Below the pieces are notes generated by a model. That model did no database searches and was not told where the DNA came from. It was given only the letters and a program-made list of their open reading frames with translations. This document shows positions 52,055 through 61,491 of a stretch of DNA of 64,000 nucleotides, in pieces. This stretch comes from Azospirillaceae bacterium (GTDB lineage Bacteria > Pseudomonadota > Alphaproteobacteria > Azospirillales > Azospirillaceae). A program made the translations under genes and the position numbers. How positions within the stretch are numbered: the stretch's first letter is position 1; each line of letters begins with the position of its first letter. Location of the stretch: positions 62,001 to 126,000 of the forward strand of contig JARLIO010000094.1 in NCBI GenBank assembly GCA_031291675.1, given 5' to 3'.

Positions 52055-52462
52055 TCAGTCGCGGCGCGGGACGGGTTCGGCCGGCGCCGCGCTATGGCAT
52101 GCGGCGTGGTGACGTCGGCAATAGGCAGAGTCGGGCATCGGATCCGCCTGGCAATAGCGCCATTCCAATCCCGGCACGTCACCGACGATAAAGCGACAGC
52201 CGATCGGTTCTTTGGGACCCAGCGGCAACGACAGCCGTTGCTCGACGCCAGCCATGGTCGCGCTGCGCAAGCCGTAGCGCCACGCCAGGCCGGCAATCAC
52301 GATCGGCGCGATGCCGTAGCGCCGTGCGATTTCGGCGTGGCTGAAGCCCTGTTCCAGCAACAGGGCACGCAGCGCGGGCGCCGAAGGCCAGAGATCGGTG
52401 CGCCGCAGCGCCGCTTCGGGGCTGCGTTCCGGCGCCGGGTCGACAATTCTGAGTGCTCGCAT
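52055..52462 (-). CDS. GcrA-like protein
   Basis: A 135-residue protein from ATG 52462 (MRALRIVDPAPER). The helix-turn-helix reads LLLEQGFSHAEIARRYGIAPIVIAGLAWRYGL. The C-terminus has the GcrA signature: GCRFIVGDVPGLEWRYCQADPM and SAYCRRHHAACH, with paired Cys and His. GcrA in alphaproteobacteria binds sigma70 and methylated GANTC promoters to time the cell cycle. Phage copies could redirect host transcription. Here it sits inside the remnant between the PAPS-reductase-like gene and the Cys-rich genes. It is shorter than chromosomal GcrA. Confidence 0.75.
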   Translation of the reverse strand: MRALRIVDPAPERSPEAALRRTDLWPSAPALRALLLEQGFSHAEIARRYGIAPIVIAGLAWRYGLRSATMAGVEQRLSLPLGPKEPIGCRFIVGDVPGLEWRYCQADPMPDSAYCRRHHAACHSAAPAEPVPRRD

Positions 52463-52508
52463 CACGTCAGCGTTTCCCCCTATCTGGTTGACCAGCCCCG
52501 GCCGGCGC

Positions 52509-53507
52509 TCAACGGACGCCGGATTTCGACTGAAGAGTCCGCGACAACGGATTTTGCGGTGCTGTCGCGGGCCACGACGGCACGGCGTCGCCATCGACAA
52601 AGCAACCGCAACCGCCGATCTCGAAGCGATCGACGCGATGCCCGGCGGCGACAAGATGGCGAAATGCGGCCAGGGTCAGCGGCTTTTTGGGGCCACCGCC
52701 GTGGCGGCTGGCCATCATCGCGACGTCACGGCCCAGATCGCGGCGCAGTGCCTGCTCCTGGACCTCATGAAAGGCGTATCGTTCGGGAAACTGCCGCAGC
52801 AGTTCGACATAATGGCCCTGCCCGGCCTTGCAGCAGAAGCCGCTGCAATTGTTGTGGGCAAAACCGCGCCGGGTAAGATCGGGCGGCGCAATCCCGACAT
52901 CGTGCAGCCAGCCCAGTATGTCGGGCCGGGCCACCGGGGGTGCCTCGCACAACGGGGCCTCAAGGCGCCAGCCCTGCGCCGCCCAGCGGGCGCGGGCGCC
53001 ACCGCCGCGCCGATCCCCGGCAAAACGATGAAGCTCCGTCCAATCGATGCCAAGATAAAGGACGGTGTCGGACGGATCGCGGTGCCTGCGCAACCATCGT
53101 TCCGCCGGACGACGCTTCAGCACCCGCGAGCAGGGATCGATGGCGCTATTGCCGAGAAACCGTTCGTCGGCAAAGACCTGCCAGGGGTCGCGTCCCTCAA
53201 CGATCCAGACCAACCCCGGCAGGACGCGCGCCAAAGCGTCGCGGATCGCCGCCAGGGCCATCCGCCGGCCGAAACGGTCGCCGTGATAGTCGGGAACCGC
53301 CGCGATAGCATCGCCAAGGGGCGCGGGTAAGGCCGTGCCGAACAGATGCGCCGCCCCCTCGGCCAGGAACCGATAGAGATCACTGTCCTCGGCCAGGGTG
53401 TCGGTAAACAGGAGGGTCAAATCCCCGCTGCCGTGCCGTTCGACCAGCCTCTTTGCAGCCCCCCAGCTGCCGACCCCACCCGAGAACATCACGACATGCC
53501 CGGTCAT
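52509..53507 (-). CDS. PAPS-reductase/DndC-like nucleotide alpha-hydrolase
   Basis: A 332-residue protein with the PP-loop MFSGGVGSWGAAKR at residues 7-20, the adenylate-binding site of PAPS reductase and DndC-type enzymes. Cysteines in DPCSRVLKRRP, HNNCSGFCCKAGQ and GGCGCFVDGD could hold an iron-sulfur cluster. LYLGIDWTELHRF is another family landmark. Phages carry such genes, presumably for sulfur or DNA modification. It is the first leftward gene of the remnant, divergent from the repressor, with operator-like palindromes between. Confidence 0.85.
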   Translation of the reverse strand: MTGHVVMFSGGVGSWGAAKRLVERHGSGDLTLLFTDTLAEDSDLYRFLAEGAAHLFGTALPAPLGDAIAAVPDYHGDRFGRRMALAAIRDALARVLPGLVWIVEGRDPWQVFADERFLGNSAIDPCSRVLKRRPAERWLRRHRDPSDTVLYLGIDWTELHRFAGDRRGGGARARWAAQGWRLEAPLCEAPPVARPDILGWLHDVGIAPPDLTRRGFAHNNCSGFCCKAGQGHYVELLRQFPERYAFHEVQEQALRRDLGRDVAMMASRHGGGPKKPLTLAAFRHLVAAGHRVDRFEIGGCGCFVDGDAVPSWPATAPQNPLSRTLQSKSGVR

Positions 53508-53655
53508 GACGAACCAGGGCCAATCGCCAGGATATGCCGATCACCGCCAATCATGCTGCGCCCTCATTTTCGATCCGGGACGGGCCGAAAAGAGAAGGAT
53601 GGCCGCCGTGACGCCGCTCGGCGCCACCCCCGCTTTCTCGATCCCAGTGGGATGT

Positions 53656-53673
53656 TATGGGATATTTCCCACA
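53656..53673. promoter_or_regulatory. Operator-like palindrome, distal
   Basis: TATGGGATATTTCCCACA has the perfect core TGGGA-N4-TCCCA and repeats the half-site of the operator at 53715. It lies in the divergent region and could control the leftward phage operon. Confidence 0.6.
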
Positions 53674-53714
53674 TTGTCAAGCGGACACTTCCCATTACGC
53701 ATCGCGGCGTCATC

Positions 53715-53732
53715 TGTGGGATAGTGCCCACA
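53715..53732. promoter_or_regulatory. Operator-like palindrome at repressor start
   Basis: TGTGGGATAGTGCCCACA has perfect 6-bp arms and ends two bases before the repressor ATG at 53735. Binding here would block the repressor's own translation start region or promoter, as in autoregulated phage repressors. Confidence 0.65.
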
Positions 53733-53734
53733 CC

Positions 53735-54268
53735 ATGATCGACGATACCGAGACCGAAACGCTGGCGCAGCGGCTGGAGCGGCTGATGAAGGCGGCAGGG
53801 CATTCCTCCCGGAGCCTGTCATTGGCTGCCGGGCTGAATGCCACCGCCGTCCGCGACATCGTGAAGGGACGATCAGAACACCCGTTGATTTCAACCGTCC
53901 AGGCCTTGGCGGCCGCCTTGGCGGTCGATCCGACGTTTCTCGCCGGCGGCGACCGGCCTTACCGGTCGGTTGCCCCCGCCCTGGATCGGCGGAACGGGGC
54001 CAAAGACCCGGCGGCCAAAGACTCGGCGATCGACGCGCCCGTCGTGGCAATCCCCTTGGATCGTGACAATCTGCGACGAGCCATTGTCGCGATTGAAACC
54101 TACCTGCAATCCACCGACACCGATCTGCCACCGAAAGCCGTGGCCGATTTGGTGCTGAGACTGCACGATTGGCATGCCCGCGACGTCGCCAGGAACGGTT
54201 CCTGGGAATTGACGGCGTCACACGCGGCCGCCTGGATCGAAGATATCCTCGATCTCAAAAGACCATAA
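53735..54268 (+). CDS. XRE-family phage-type repressor
   Basis: A 177-residue protein from ATG 53735 (MIDDTETETLAQRLERL). The N-terminal helix-turn-helix (HSSRSLSLAAGLNATAVRDIVKG, then PLISTVQALAAALAVDP) is typical of CI-like and XRE repressors. The C-terminal part lacks the Ser-Lys peptidase of LexA/CI and is a short helical dimerisation segment. Operator-like palindromes with TGTGGG half-sites lie immediately upstream. It probably represses the divergent leftward operon and itself. It is the only regulatory gene of the remnant. Confidence 0.85.
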   Translation: MIDDTETETLAQRLERLMKAAGHSSRSLSLAAGLNATAVRDIVKGRSEHPLISTVQALAAALAVDPTFLAGGDRPYRSVAPALDRRNGAKDPAAKDSAIDAPVVAIPLDRDNLRRAIVAIETYLQSTDTDLPPKAVADLVLRLHDWHARDVARNGSWELTASHAAAWIEDILDLKRP

Positions 54269-54420
54269 GAGCCGAGAAGCAAGCCGACAATCAACCCGAC
54301 AACGAAAGCCGCCAACAACTGCGGCCAGGCACGCCGGCCCCGGCCCCGCCGTCTACGGCGTGAAAATATCGACTTGATCGCGGACTTATCGTCACCGTTT
54401 ACGTAATCTCCCGAAGACAT
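54100..54420 (-). CDS. Doubtful small membrane protein antisense to repressor end
   Basis: From ATG 54420 the minus strand encodes a basic stretch (SIFSRRRRRGRGRR) and one strong hydrophobic helix (LLAAFVVGLIVGLLLGSYGLL). The C-terminal half lies antisense to the repressor gene, which argues against it. The first 50 residues, outside the repressor, look plausible. I keep it as a low-confidence possibility. Confidence 0.25.
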   Translation of the reverse strand: MSSGDYVNGDDKSAIKSIFSRRRRRGRGRRAWPQLLAAFVVGLIVGLLLGSYGLLRSRISSIQAAACDAVNSQEPFLATSRACQSCSLSTKSATAFGGRSVSVDCR

Positions 54421-55416
54421 GCGGATCAGTCCCTTGCTATAGCTCTAACTTCCGCGCGGGGAAGGCGAGATTGAGCGGGTGGCAACGGGCCGTATCCGTT
54501 GACGGTCGTGAGTTCGGGCGGACGAGGGCATTCGGCCGCTACGATGCTCGTCGCTCGCGAGAGCGGCGATACTCATTCTATCTTTCTTACAAGAGAAAAT
54601 AAAATATGGCCTGCCGTTTTCGGTCGTGTCTTTTGTAACGCCTGATGATTTTGCAAAAACCGTTCGATATTATACAACTTTTTAGTTTATTGCCCCCTTC
54701 CGCGAATAGATTTAAACGGAATGGCTGTAAGACAATTCCGGTCGCGGGCGGCAGAGTCGCGACGCCGCCTGCGCGACCGGCGCGTCACCGGCCTCGCCCT
54801 GCCCGGCATCATCAGACTCGCACCACCTTCGATGGCGACTTGAAGGTGCGCGTCTCGAATTTTATCGGGCCGCGGCCATCGCCACCGGTCGGCACGCGCG
54901 CTCCGGCCGCCGCTTACGCCCCGGGGACGAAGTTGGCACGATCGTTCCGGGATCCAACCGACCCAGGCAACAGCGCTGAATGAGGGATCTATCCCTCATT
55001 CAGGGCGCTAAAATCACTGACGACACCAGCCCCGGCACGGCGGCCAATCCAAGCTTCGCGGGGTGACGCGAACACCTGTCGTACGTCCCTGTCACACAGG
55101 CCCGCGACAATGAGAATAACCACGCCGAATGGCAGCAACAAAATTAGCATAGGAGGCTCGTCTATTGCTGCACTGCAAAATACGACTCCGGCCATTGGAT
55201 ATTCATCGATAAAACACACCGCGATCTGTTGCAGCGCAATCCTTGAAACGATCGGAAACAAAGGCTGGCGTTGCCTTATTCTTTCAGGTATTATTATGAC
55301 ATGTTCAGCGCGGTTCGATATTAACGCTGACATCACCGCGGAACACTTCAGGTAAGTTGTCCCGTTTCTGGTATGGCATCATCCCAACACGGCATGTCCG
55401 ATTGGAGTCCGTTCCG
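54269..55416. other. Long intergenic region right of prophage remnant
   Basis: About 1.1 kb without a convincing gene. It is AT-richer near 54580-54720 and 55240-55330. Contents are a perfect palindrome at 54976 and a weak leftward frame at 54989-55336 (115 codons, one hydrophobic stretch PPMLILLLPFGVVILIVAG, ending inside the palindrome) that I do not accept with confidence. No integrase, att-like direct repeat or tRNA fragment was recognised. Confidence 0.4.
54976..55003. terminator. Perfect 13-bp inverted repeat
   Basis: CTGAATGAGGGAT and ATCCCTCATTCAG face each other across two bases. There is no T-run on either side, so it may be a protein-binding or cruciform site rather than a terminator. 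Confidence 0.45.
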
Positions 55417-57066
55417 ATGTCGACAATCCTCGGCAACCTCAGTATCCTCAAGAAACTCGTGCTGGCGTTTGCCTGCCTTGTCGCGATCAGCCTGATCACC
55501 GGCGGAATGACCTGGTGGCAGGTCACCGTCATCCAGTCCGCGGTCGAGGCGACGGCGCACACCCAGGCGATCTTGAAATCCTACGCCCGATTGATGCAGG
55601 TGCTGGTCGACCAGGAAACCGGTGTCCGCGGCTTTCTGCTCAGCGGCGACGACCGCTTCCTCGCCCCATACCGCACCGGTGGCGCCGATTATGACAAGGC
55701 GCTGGCGGCGGCGAAGGCCCTGACGGTTGAGGATGCCGATCAGCAGAACCAGCTCGCCCGGCTTGATGAATCCGCCCGGGCCTGGATGATCAATCTCGCC
55801 AAGCAGGTGCAGACGCTGGAGATCAACGTCAACGAGACGACCGCGATGGACGCGATGCGCGCCACGCTCGCGGACATGACCCGCAGCGCGGATTCAGTCC
55901 TGGCCACGCGTCGCCAGGCCCAGGTCACGGCCATAGCCCTGACCCACATCGTCACCTTGATCGGTGTGCTCGGTGCCGCCACGGCGGCAATCGTGCTGTG
56001 CTGGCTGCTGACCCGTGGCATCGCGGCGCCGATCGTGCGCATGACGCGGTTGATGCGGCGTCTGGCCCAGGGTGACCAGAGTATCGAAATCCTGGACGCG
56101 CAGCGCGGCGATGAAGTCGGCGCGATGGCGCGGGCGGTCGAGGTCTTCAAGAGCAACGCCATTGAAGCCGAGCGTCTGGCCAGCGAACAGGGGGCGGAGC
56201 AGGCCGCCAAGCGCCGGCGTGCCGAAACCATCGCCACGCTGGTGCAGAGCTTTGAGACCCAGTCGGTTCAGATCCTCGACGTGGTCACGACCTCGGCGCA
56301 GGATCTCGACCAGACCGCCCAGTCGATGGCCACGATCGCCGACCAGACCAATCGCCAGGCCACCGCCTCGGCCGCAGCCTCGGAACAGACCGCAGCCAAC
56401 GTCAACACCGTCGCCGCCGCCGCCGAGGAAATGGCCAGCACATTGCGGGAAATTTCGAGCCAGGTGTCACGCTCGAGCGCCGTCGCGACCCAGGCGGTTC
56501 GCGAGGCCCAAAACACCAACTCAACCGTGCAGAGCCTAGCCGAGTCCGCGCAAAAAATCGGCGAGGTTGTGACTCTGATCAACGATATCGCCAGCCAGAC
56601 CAATCTGCTGGCCCTGAACGCGACGATCGAGGCGGCCCGCGCCGGTGAGGCCGGCAAGGGCTTCGCGGTTGTCGCCTCGGAGGTCAAGAATCTCGCCAAC
56701 CAGACGGCGCGGGCGACCGAGGAAATCGCCAACCAGATCGCGACAATGCAACACGCCACCACCGGCGCGGTCGCGGCGATTACCCATATCGGCACCACGA
56801 TCACCACCATCAACGAAATCACGACAGCGATCGCCAGCGCGGTCGAGGAACAGTCGGCCGCAACCGGAGAAATCGCCCGCAATGTTCAGCAGGCCGCGGC
56901 CGGCACCCAGGAGGTTTCCCACACCATCAGCCAGGTCACGCAGGCCGCCAGCCAGACCGGCAGCACCGCCCAGCACGTCCTGACCGCGGCCAACAATCTG
57001 GCGACACAGTCGGACTCGCTGCGCCAGGAGGTCGAGAGCTTCCTGAACAGGATCCGCGTCGCCTGA
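55417..57066 (+). CDS. Methyl-accepting chemotaxis protein with CHASE3-like sensor, paralogue 1
   Basis: A 549-residue chemoreceptor from ATG 55417 ([14 protein letters not shown]), with ggag upstream. Membrane segment about 14-34; the extracytoplasmic domain has the CHASE3-like [20 protein letters not shown]; second segment about 180-200; HAMP ([17 protein letters not shown]); and a long signalling domain with the tip [20 protein letters not shown] and [13 protein letters not shown]. It shares most of its sequence from the HAMP onward with two further receptors at 59803 and 61983. It should signal to CheA at the membrane array. Confidence 0.95.
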   Translation: MSTILGNLSILKKLVLAFACLVAISLITGGMTWWQVTVIQSAVEATAHTQAILKSYARLMQVLVDQETGVRGFLLSGDDRFLAPYRTGGADYDKALAAAKALTVEDADQQNQLARLDESARAWMINLAKQVQTLEINVNETTAMDAMRATLADMTRSADSVLATRRQAQVTAIALTHIVTLIGVLGAATAAIVLCWLLTRGIAAPIVRMTRLMRRLAQGDQSIEILDAQRGDEVGAMARAVEVFKSNAIEAERLASEQGAEQAAKRRRAETIATLVQSFETQSVQILDVVTTSAQDLDQTAQSMATIADQTNRQATASAAASEQTAANVNTVAAAAEEMASTLREISSQVSRSSAVATQAVREAQNTNSTVQSLAESAQKIGEVVTLINDIASQTNLLALNATIEAARAGEAGKGFAVVASEVKNLANQTARATEEIANQIATMQHATTGAVAAITHIGTTITTINEITTAIASAVEEQSAATGEIARNVQQAAAGTQEVSHTISQVTQAASQTGSTAQHVLTAANNLATQSDSLRQEVESFLNRIRVA

Positions 57067-57195
57067 CCGTCACGGACCACCGGTCCGGGGGAAAGAGAGA
57101 TCCAGGGGAGGTTTCGGCCGGTCCGAGGCTTTCCCTGTTCCCGGCACGCGACCGCCGCGTCTGGCACGCGCCGTAATGCCTACTGGGTGCGCCAT

Positions 57196-57337
57196 CGAAT
57201 TTGCGACCGTCGCCCTCGCGAACGCGGGGGCCCAGAGCCGCAAGCTCCGAACGATGGCGCCTGTGGCCCTGGATGCCCGCGTTCGCGAGCATGACGGTGG
57301 CGAGAGATTCTTTCATTTTCAGCGACGCGAGCCACTA
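57196..57337 (-). repeat. Dispersed hairpin repeat, copy 2 (inverted)
   Basis: Read on the minus strand it begins at the TAG of the HupE-like gene (tagtggctcgcgtcgctga) and matches copy 1 over its whole length with scattered substitutions. The arms tgctcgcgaacgcgggc and gcccccgcgttcgcgag are conserved. It lies between the convergent chemoreceptor and HupE-like genes and could act as a bidirectional 3' end. Confidence 0.85.
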
Positions 57338-58576
57338 CCCTGACACAAAACCGCGGCTAACGAACCAGAACAGGCCCAATCCCACCAGCGATGCCGCGCC
57401 GTAATCGGCGATGTTGATCCGCGACAACAGCCGCCACCGGTTGCCGACCAGCGCGCCAAGCGCCAGCATGACACCGACCAGCACCAGCTGGCCGATTTCG
57501 ACGCCGACATTGAATCCGACCAGAATCGGCGCCAGACGATCAGCCGGCAGCTTCATTGCCACCAGGGCGTTGGCAAATCCGAAGCCGTGCACCAGGCCGA
57601 AAATCGCCGTGATCGCAAAATGCAGACGCGCCGGCCGCTGCAGCCCGGCGGCGAGCATCAGATAACAGACCGCAAACAGACCGCTACCGCCCAGAAGCAA
57701 CACCGGCAGTCCACCGCCGCCCGAGAGCTTCAGCCCCGCCAGAGCCGCCGCCACCAGGGCAAACAGCGCCGCAACCGGCGCGGGTTGCCGACTCGCCAGG
57801 ACCACGCCCTCGGCCGCCACCACCGCGATGGTCAATCCGATCAGGGCCTCGATATATTGCGCCTCGGGCCGGACGATCCTCAGCACCGACAGCGCCAATG
57901 TCACGCTATGGCCCAGGGTGAAACCCGTAATCGCCAGGGCCAGGTCGCGTAGCCGAACCGCCAACAGCGTCAACCCCAGCAGAAACGCCATGTGATCGAC
58001 ACCGGTCAGGATGTGTTCGATCCCCATCGTGATGAAATCAATCCAGCCGGCCCGCGCCAGCGGGGTCGCGGCATCATCGGACAGCGTGGCCTGCCGATCG
58101 GTCTGAGTGAACAGGCGTTCGCTGAAGGCGCCGCCATCGCGACGGATCCGGGCAAATCCGACATGCGCCGGGACAAGGTCGAAAAACGCGTTGAAGTGGA
58201 GGGTGACGGCCTCGCCTCTGTCACAGCGAAAGATCCAGTCCACCCGGGCGTAGCCCTCGCTGGCGGCCAGACTGTGCGGCCCGTCCACGACCGGGCAGAC
58301 GGCGGCGTCATCGCCCGCCGACACGCCGACCCGCGTCGCCAGATAGGTGCGCAGCTCCGCCCCGGCATCGCCACCCGCCGCCATCGGGATCCGGTCGAGT
58401 TCCAGGATCGGCACGGTCAGGGTCAAATGGACCTGCGCGCCGTTGATCTCCCACAGGGCGTAGCTCTCACTGCGGGTATGGGCCGAAAGCCGGGCCGGCA
58501 GGCACAACCCCGCGATGACGCCGCATAGCATCACCAGGATCACCATCGCGACGGCGCGGCGCAAGGGACGGCTCAC
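57335..58576 (-). CDS. HupE/UreJ-family membrane protein
   Basis: A 413-residue protein with a signal peptide (to about LSAHTRS), a periplasmic beta-rich domain of about 150 residues, and then a membrane domain of six to seven helices. FITMGIEHILTGVDHMAFLLG, FTLGHSVTLALSV and LVHGFGFANAL carry the histidines typical of the HupE/UreJ-2 family, which moves nickel or cobalt or related ions. The gene overlaps the PpiC-like gene by ATGA; the same pair occurs in other proteobacteria. No hydrogenase or urease gene is in the window. Confidence 0.88.
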   Translation of the reverse strand: MSRPLRRAVAMVILVMLCGVIAGLCLPARLSAHTRSESYALWEINGAQVHLTLTVPILELDRIPMAAGGDAGAELRTYLATRVGVSAGDDAAVCPVVDGPHSLAASEGYARVDWIFRCDRGEAVTLHFNAFFDLVPAHVGFARIRRDGGAFSERLFTQTDRQATLSDDAATPLARAGWIDFITMGIEHILTGVDHMAFLLGLTLLAVRLRDLALAITGFTLGHSVTLALSVLRIVRPEAQYIEALIGLTIAVVAAEGVVLASRQPAPVAALFALVAAALAGLKLSGGGGLPVLLLGGSGLFAVCYLMLAAGLQRPARLHFAITAIFGLVHGFGFANALVAMKLPADRLAPILVGFNVGVEIGQLVLVGVMLALGALVGNRWRLLSRINIADYGAASLVGLGLFWFVSRGFVSG

Positions 58577-59469
58577 GGCTCAATCCCAGCGGCGACGGCA
58601 ATTTCGGCACGGCCACGCAGGAAAGCCAGATAATCGGTCTGCGCCCGGTCGACCTTGACCCGCAGATAGTCCCGGGCGACACGGTCGCGAACCGCGGCAA
58701 AATCGGGCACCGCACTGGTCTCCCGCGCGGTCAGCACCAGCAGATGCTCGCCGTCATCGGCGGTCACCGCGATCGCCTGCCCCGGCGACAGTCGCGTCAG
58801 CGCGGCCAACGCATCGGGCGACAGGGTGGCGCCGGCGGTCAGATCGGTCAAAGGCGTATCCGGCACCAGGGTTGCCGGCACCAGGCCAAGGCGCGCCACC
58901 ATTTCGGTCAACGGCTCGCCGGCGGCCAGCCCGCGGGCCGCCCGATCGGCCGTTCCGGCTCCGGCGGGAACCCGCAGATCACGCACCGAGAAGGTCCCGG
59001 GATCAACAAACCGGCTGCGATTGGCTTCGAAGAAGGGCCGAAGCTTGGCGTCGTCAGGCTGCTCGGCCAGAACATCGGCGTCAATATTGTCGATAACCGC
59101 GGTAACGATCGCTTCGCGCACCGCCAATTCCGTGGTTGGCAAGCCGACTTCGAGACCGCGCTGAACCAACAATTCCTCGTCGATCAGGCGGCGCAGCGTA
59201 TCTTTCCGTTGTGCTGGCGCGGCATCGGCCGGCGCAACATTATAAAGATTGCGCAGCAACTTTTCGTAGGAATCTCGGCCAATCGCGACGCCATTAACGC
59301 GAGCCACACCACCCGCCGGCAAGGCTTGCCGATCGCCGGCCTCCGGGCCGGTGAAAAGACTGGCGGCCGCAAGCGCCAGACCTGCCACCGCTCCGGCGGC
59401 AAACAAGCGCAAGGATCGTCGGGCCCGCGCCACGGGAACTGCGGGAACCACCAAGGAAAAATCGTCCAT
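58573..59469 (-). CDS. PpiC/SurA-like peptidyl-prolyl isomerase family protein
   Basis: A 298-residue protein with one N-terminal membrane anchor (SLRLFAAGAVAGLALAAASL), then a SurA-like chaperone helical region (VNGVAIGRDSYEKLLRNL, RRLIDEELLVQRGLEVGL) and a parvulin-like domain that is poorly conserved (PGTFSVRDLRVPAGAG; LSPGQAIAVTADDGEHLLVL). Isomerase activity is therefore uncertain. It probably assists folding of the HupE-like protein's periplasmic domain. It precedes that gene with a four-base overlap. Confidence 0.82.
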   Translation of the reverse strand: MDDFSLVVPAVPVARARRSLRLFAAGAVAGLALAAASLFTGPEAGDRQALPAGGVARVNGVAIGRDSYEKLLRNLYNVAPADAAPAQRKDTLRRLIDEELLVQRGLEVGLPTTELAVREAIVTAVIDNIDADVLAEQPDDAKLRPFFEANRSRFVDPGTFSVRDLRVPAGAGTADRAARGLAAGEPLTEMVARLGLVPATLVPDTPLTDLTAGATLSPDALAALTRLSPGQAIAVTADDGEHLLVLTARETSAVPDFAAVRDRVARDYLRVKVDRAQTDYLAFLRGRAEIAVAAGIEP

Positions 59470-59802
59470 GGGAGGATCTCCAGAGCCGAATATTCAGCAG
59501 CGAACGGGATGACGCTGGAAGCGGCGGCAGCGTGCCGCGGCGCAAGGCCGTGCCGACACCCTGATGGCGAAACGCGGATACGCCGCAATATACCGTCTCA
59601 CCCTATCACCGCGGACGACCGAATCGATATTCGATTTGTTGCACGGAACATAATTTCCGCACCTGTCTTTTCTAATTGCGTGGAGCTATAGAGACTGTAG
59701 CCTGACGCGGCAATAGGTTGCCAAGACGCGTTGCCGTCCGGCCACAATTCAACCGTCAATGCTTTGTTGACGCTGCAAGTCTGATGATGGGAGCCTGCAC
59801 CG
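59470..59802. other. Divergent intergenic region, no gene seen
   Basis: These 333 bases separate the leftward PpiC-like gene from the second chemoreceptor. The middle (59620-59700) is AT-richer and likely contains promoters. A ribosome site (gggag) precedes ATG 59803. Confidence 0.45.
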
Positions 59803-61491
59803 ATGTCACTATCCCTTGCCAATCGAAGCATTTTCCAAAAACTGCTGCTGGCGTTCGCCTGCTTGGTCACCATCAGTCTTGCAATCGGTGGCATCACATG
59901 GTGGCAGGTTTCCGTCATCGAAAATGAAGTTGCCACCACCGATCACACCCAGCTTGAGGTCGGGGCGCTGTCGCGGCTGATGAGCAACGTGACCAGCCAG
60001 CAGACCGCGCTCGCCGACTTCCTGCTGGGCGGCGACGATCAATCGATCGCGTCGTTCCGGACGGCGCAGGCCGGCTACAACCCGGCCCTGGAACAGGCCC
60101 GCAAACTGGCCGCCACCGATGCGGCCCAGATGGACCGTCTCAACGATTTTGACCAGGCGGAAAAAATCTGGGCAACCGCGACCGTCGCCAAAGAGATTGC
60201 CCTGGCGTCCGACCCCGCGACCCGCGATCAGATCCATGCCTTGATCAGCAGCGGCACCGGCCGCACCCAGCTCGAAGCGGTCTGGGCCAAGATGCTTGAA
60301 ATGAACCAGGCCGCGACAACTACGCTGCGCATCCGCAACAAGAACCGCAATCGCGCGATCCAGTTCACCTATCTCGGAACCGGCATCGGCGTTGCCGCCG
60401 CGGCGGCAACCGCAATCCTGCTGTGCTGGCTGGTGACGCGCAATATCGCCCGCCCGATCGTCCGGATGACACGGCTGATGCGGCGGCTGGCGCAGGGCGA
60501 CCAGTCGATCGAGATCCATGACGCGCACCGCGGCGACGAGGTCGGGGCCATGGCCCGGGCCGTCGAGATCTTCAAGACCAATGCCATCGAGGCCCAACAG
60601 CTCGCGGCCGCGCAGGCCGAGGAACAGGCGGCCAAGCAGCAACGCACCGAAACCGTGACCGCGCTGGTCGAGAGTTTTGAAGGTCACGCGGTTCAGATCC
60701 TGGGCATGGTGGCAAAATCGGCGCGCAGCCTCGACAGCACGGCGCAGTCCATGACCACGATCGCCGAGCAGACCAATCGCCAGGCCACCGCATCGGCGGT
60801 GGCCTCGGAACAGACAGCGGCGAACGTCAACACCGTCGCTGCCGCCACCGAGGAAATGGCCAGCACCTTGCAAGAGATTTCGACCCAGGTCGCCAAATCC
60901 AGCGCGGTCGCCAACCGGGCGGTCGAAGAGGCGCGGGAAACCACGTCGGCGGTGCAGAGCCTGGCCGAATCCGCGCAGCGCATTGGCGAGGTGGTGACCT
61001 TGATCAACAACATCGCCAGCCAGACCAACCTGCTGGCGCTCAACGCGACGATCGAGGCCGCGCGCGCCGGTGAAGCAGGAAAGGGCTTCGCCGTGGTCGC
61101 ATCCGAGGTCAAGAACCTCGCAACCCAGACCGCACAGGCGACCGAGGAGATCGCGAGCCAGATCACGGCGATGCAGCAGGCCACCGATGGTGCGGTCGCC
61201 GCCATCTCTCACATTGGCACCACGATCGGGTCGATCAACGAGATCACCCTCACGATCGCCGGTGCGGTCGAGGAACAGTCGGCGGCCACCAACGAGATCG
61301 CCCGCAATGTTCAGCAGGCCGCGGCGGGAACCCAGGAAGTGTCCAGCACCATCGCCCGCGTGACCGAGGCCGCCGCCGAAACCGGCACGGCCGCCCACAA
61401 TGTCCTCGACGCGGCAAACGACCTGACCAGTCAGTCCGATACGCTGCGGCGCGAAGTCGAGACCTTCCTCGACGGGATCCGCGCCGCCTGA
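59803..61491 (+). CDS. Methyl-accepting chemotaxis protein with CHASE3-like sensor, paralogue 2
   Basis: A 562-residue chemoreceptor. Same plan as the paralogue at 55417: membrane segment about 15-35 ([20 protein letters not shown]), periplasmic helical domain, second segment about 195-215, HAMP and signalling domain with [20 protein letters not shown]. In the sensor the CHASE3 core is altered to [20 protein letters not shown], losing the usual Arg-Gly, so ligand preference has probably shifted. The HAMP and signalling parts remain almost identical to paralogue 1. Confidence 0.95.
   Translation: MSLSLANRSIFQKLLLAFACLVTISLAIGGITWWQVSVIENEVATTDHTQLEVGALSRLMSNVTSQQTALADFLLGGDDQSIASFRTAQAGYNPALEQARKLAATDAAQMDRLNDFDQAEKIWATATVAKEIALASDPATRDQIHALISSGTGRTQLEAVWAKMLEMNQAATTTLRIRNKNRNRAIQFTYLGTGIGVAAAAATAILLCWLVTRNIARPIVRMTRLMRRLAQGDQSIEIHDAHRGDEVGAMARAVEIFKTNAIEAQQLAAAQAEEQAAKQQRTETVTALVESFEGHAVQILGMVAKSARSLDSTAQSMTTIAEQTNRQATASAVASEQTAANVNTVAAATEEMASTLQEISTQVAKSSAVANRAVEEARETTSAVQSLAESAQRIGEVVTLINNIASQTNLLALNATIEAARAGEAGKGFAVVASEVKNLATQTAQATEEIASQITAMQQATDGAVAAISHIGTTIGSINEITLTIAGAVEEQSAATNEIARNVQQAAAGTQEVSSTIARVTEAAAETGTAAHNVLDAANDLTSQSDTLRREVETFLDGIRAA

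Noticed and set aside
48240-54700. Search by eye for att-type direct repeats flanking the phage remnant
   Set aside because: No convincing direct repeat, and no tRNA fragment at either edge. The tRNA-Val pair is about 30 kb away and intact.
54989-55336. 115-codon minus frame with one hydrophobic stretch
   Set aside because: Weak start signal, and its end lies inside a perfect palindrome. Kept only as a remark in the region note.
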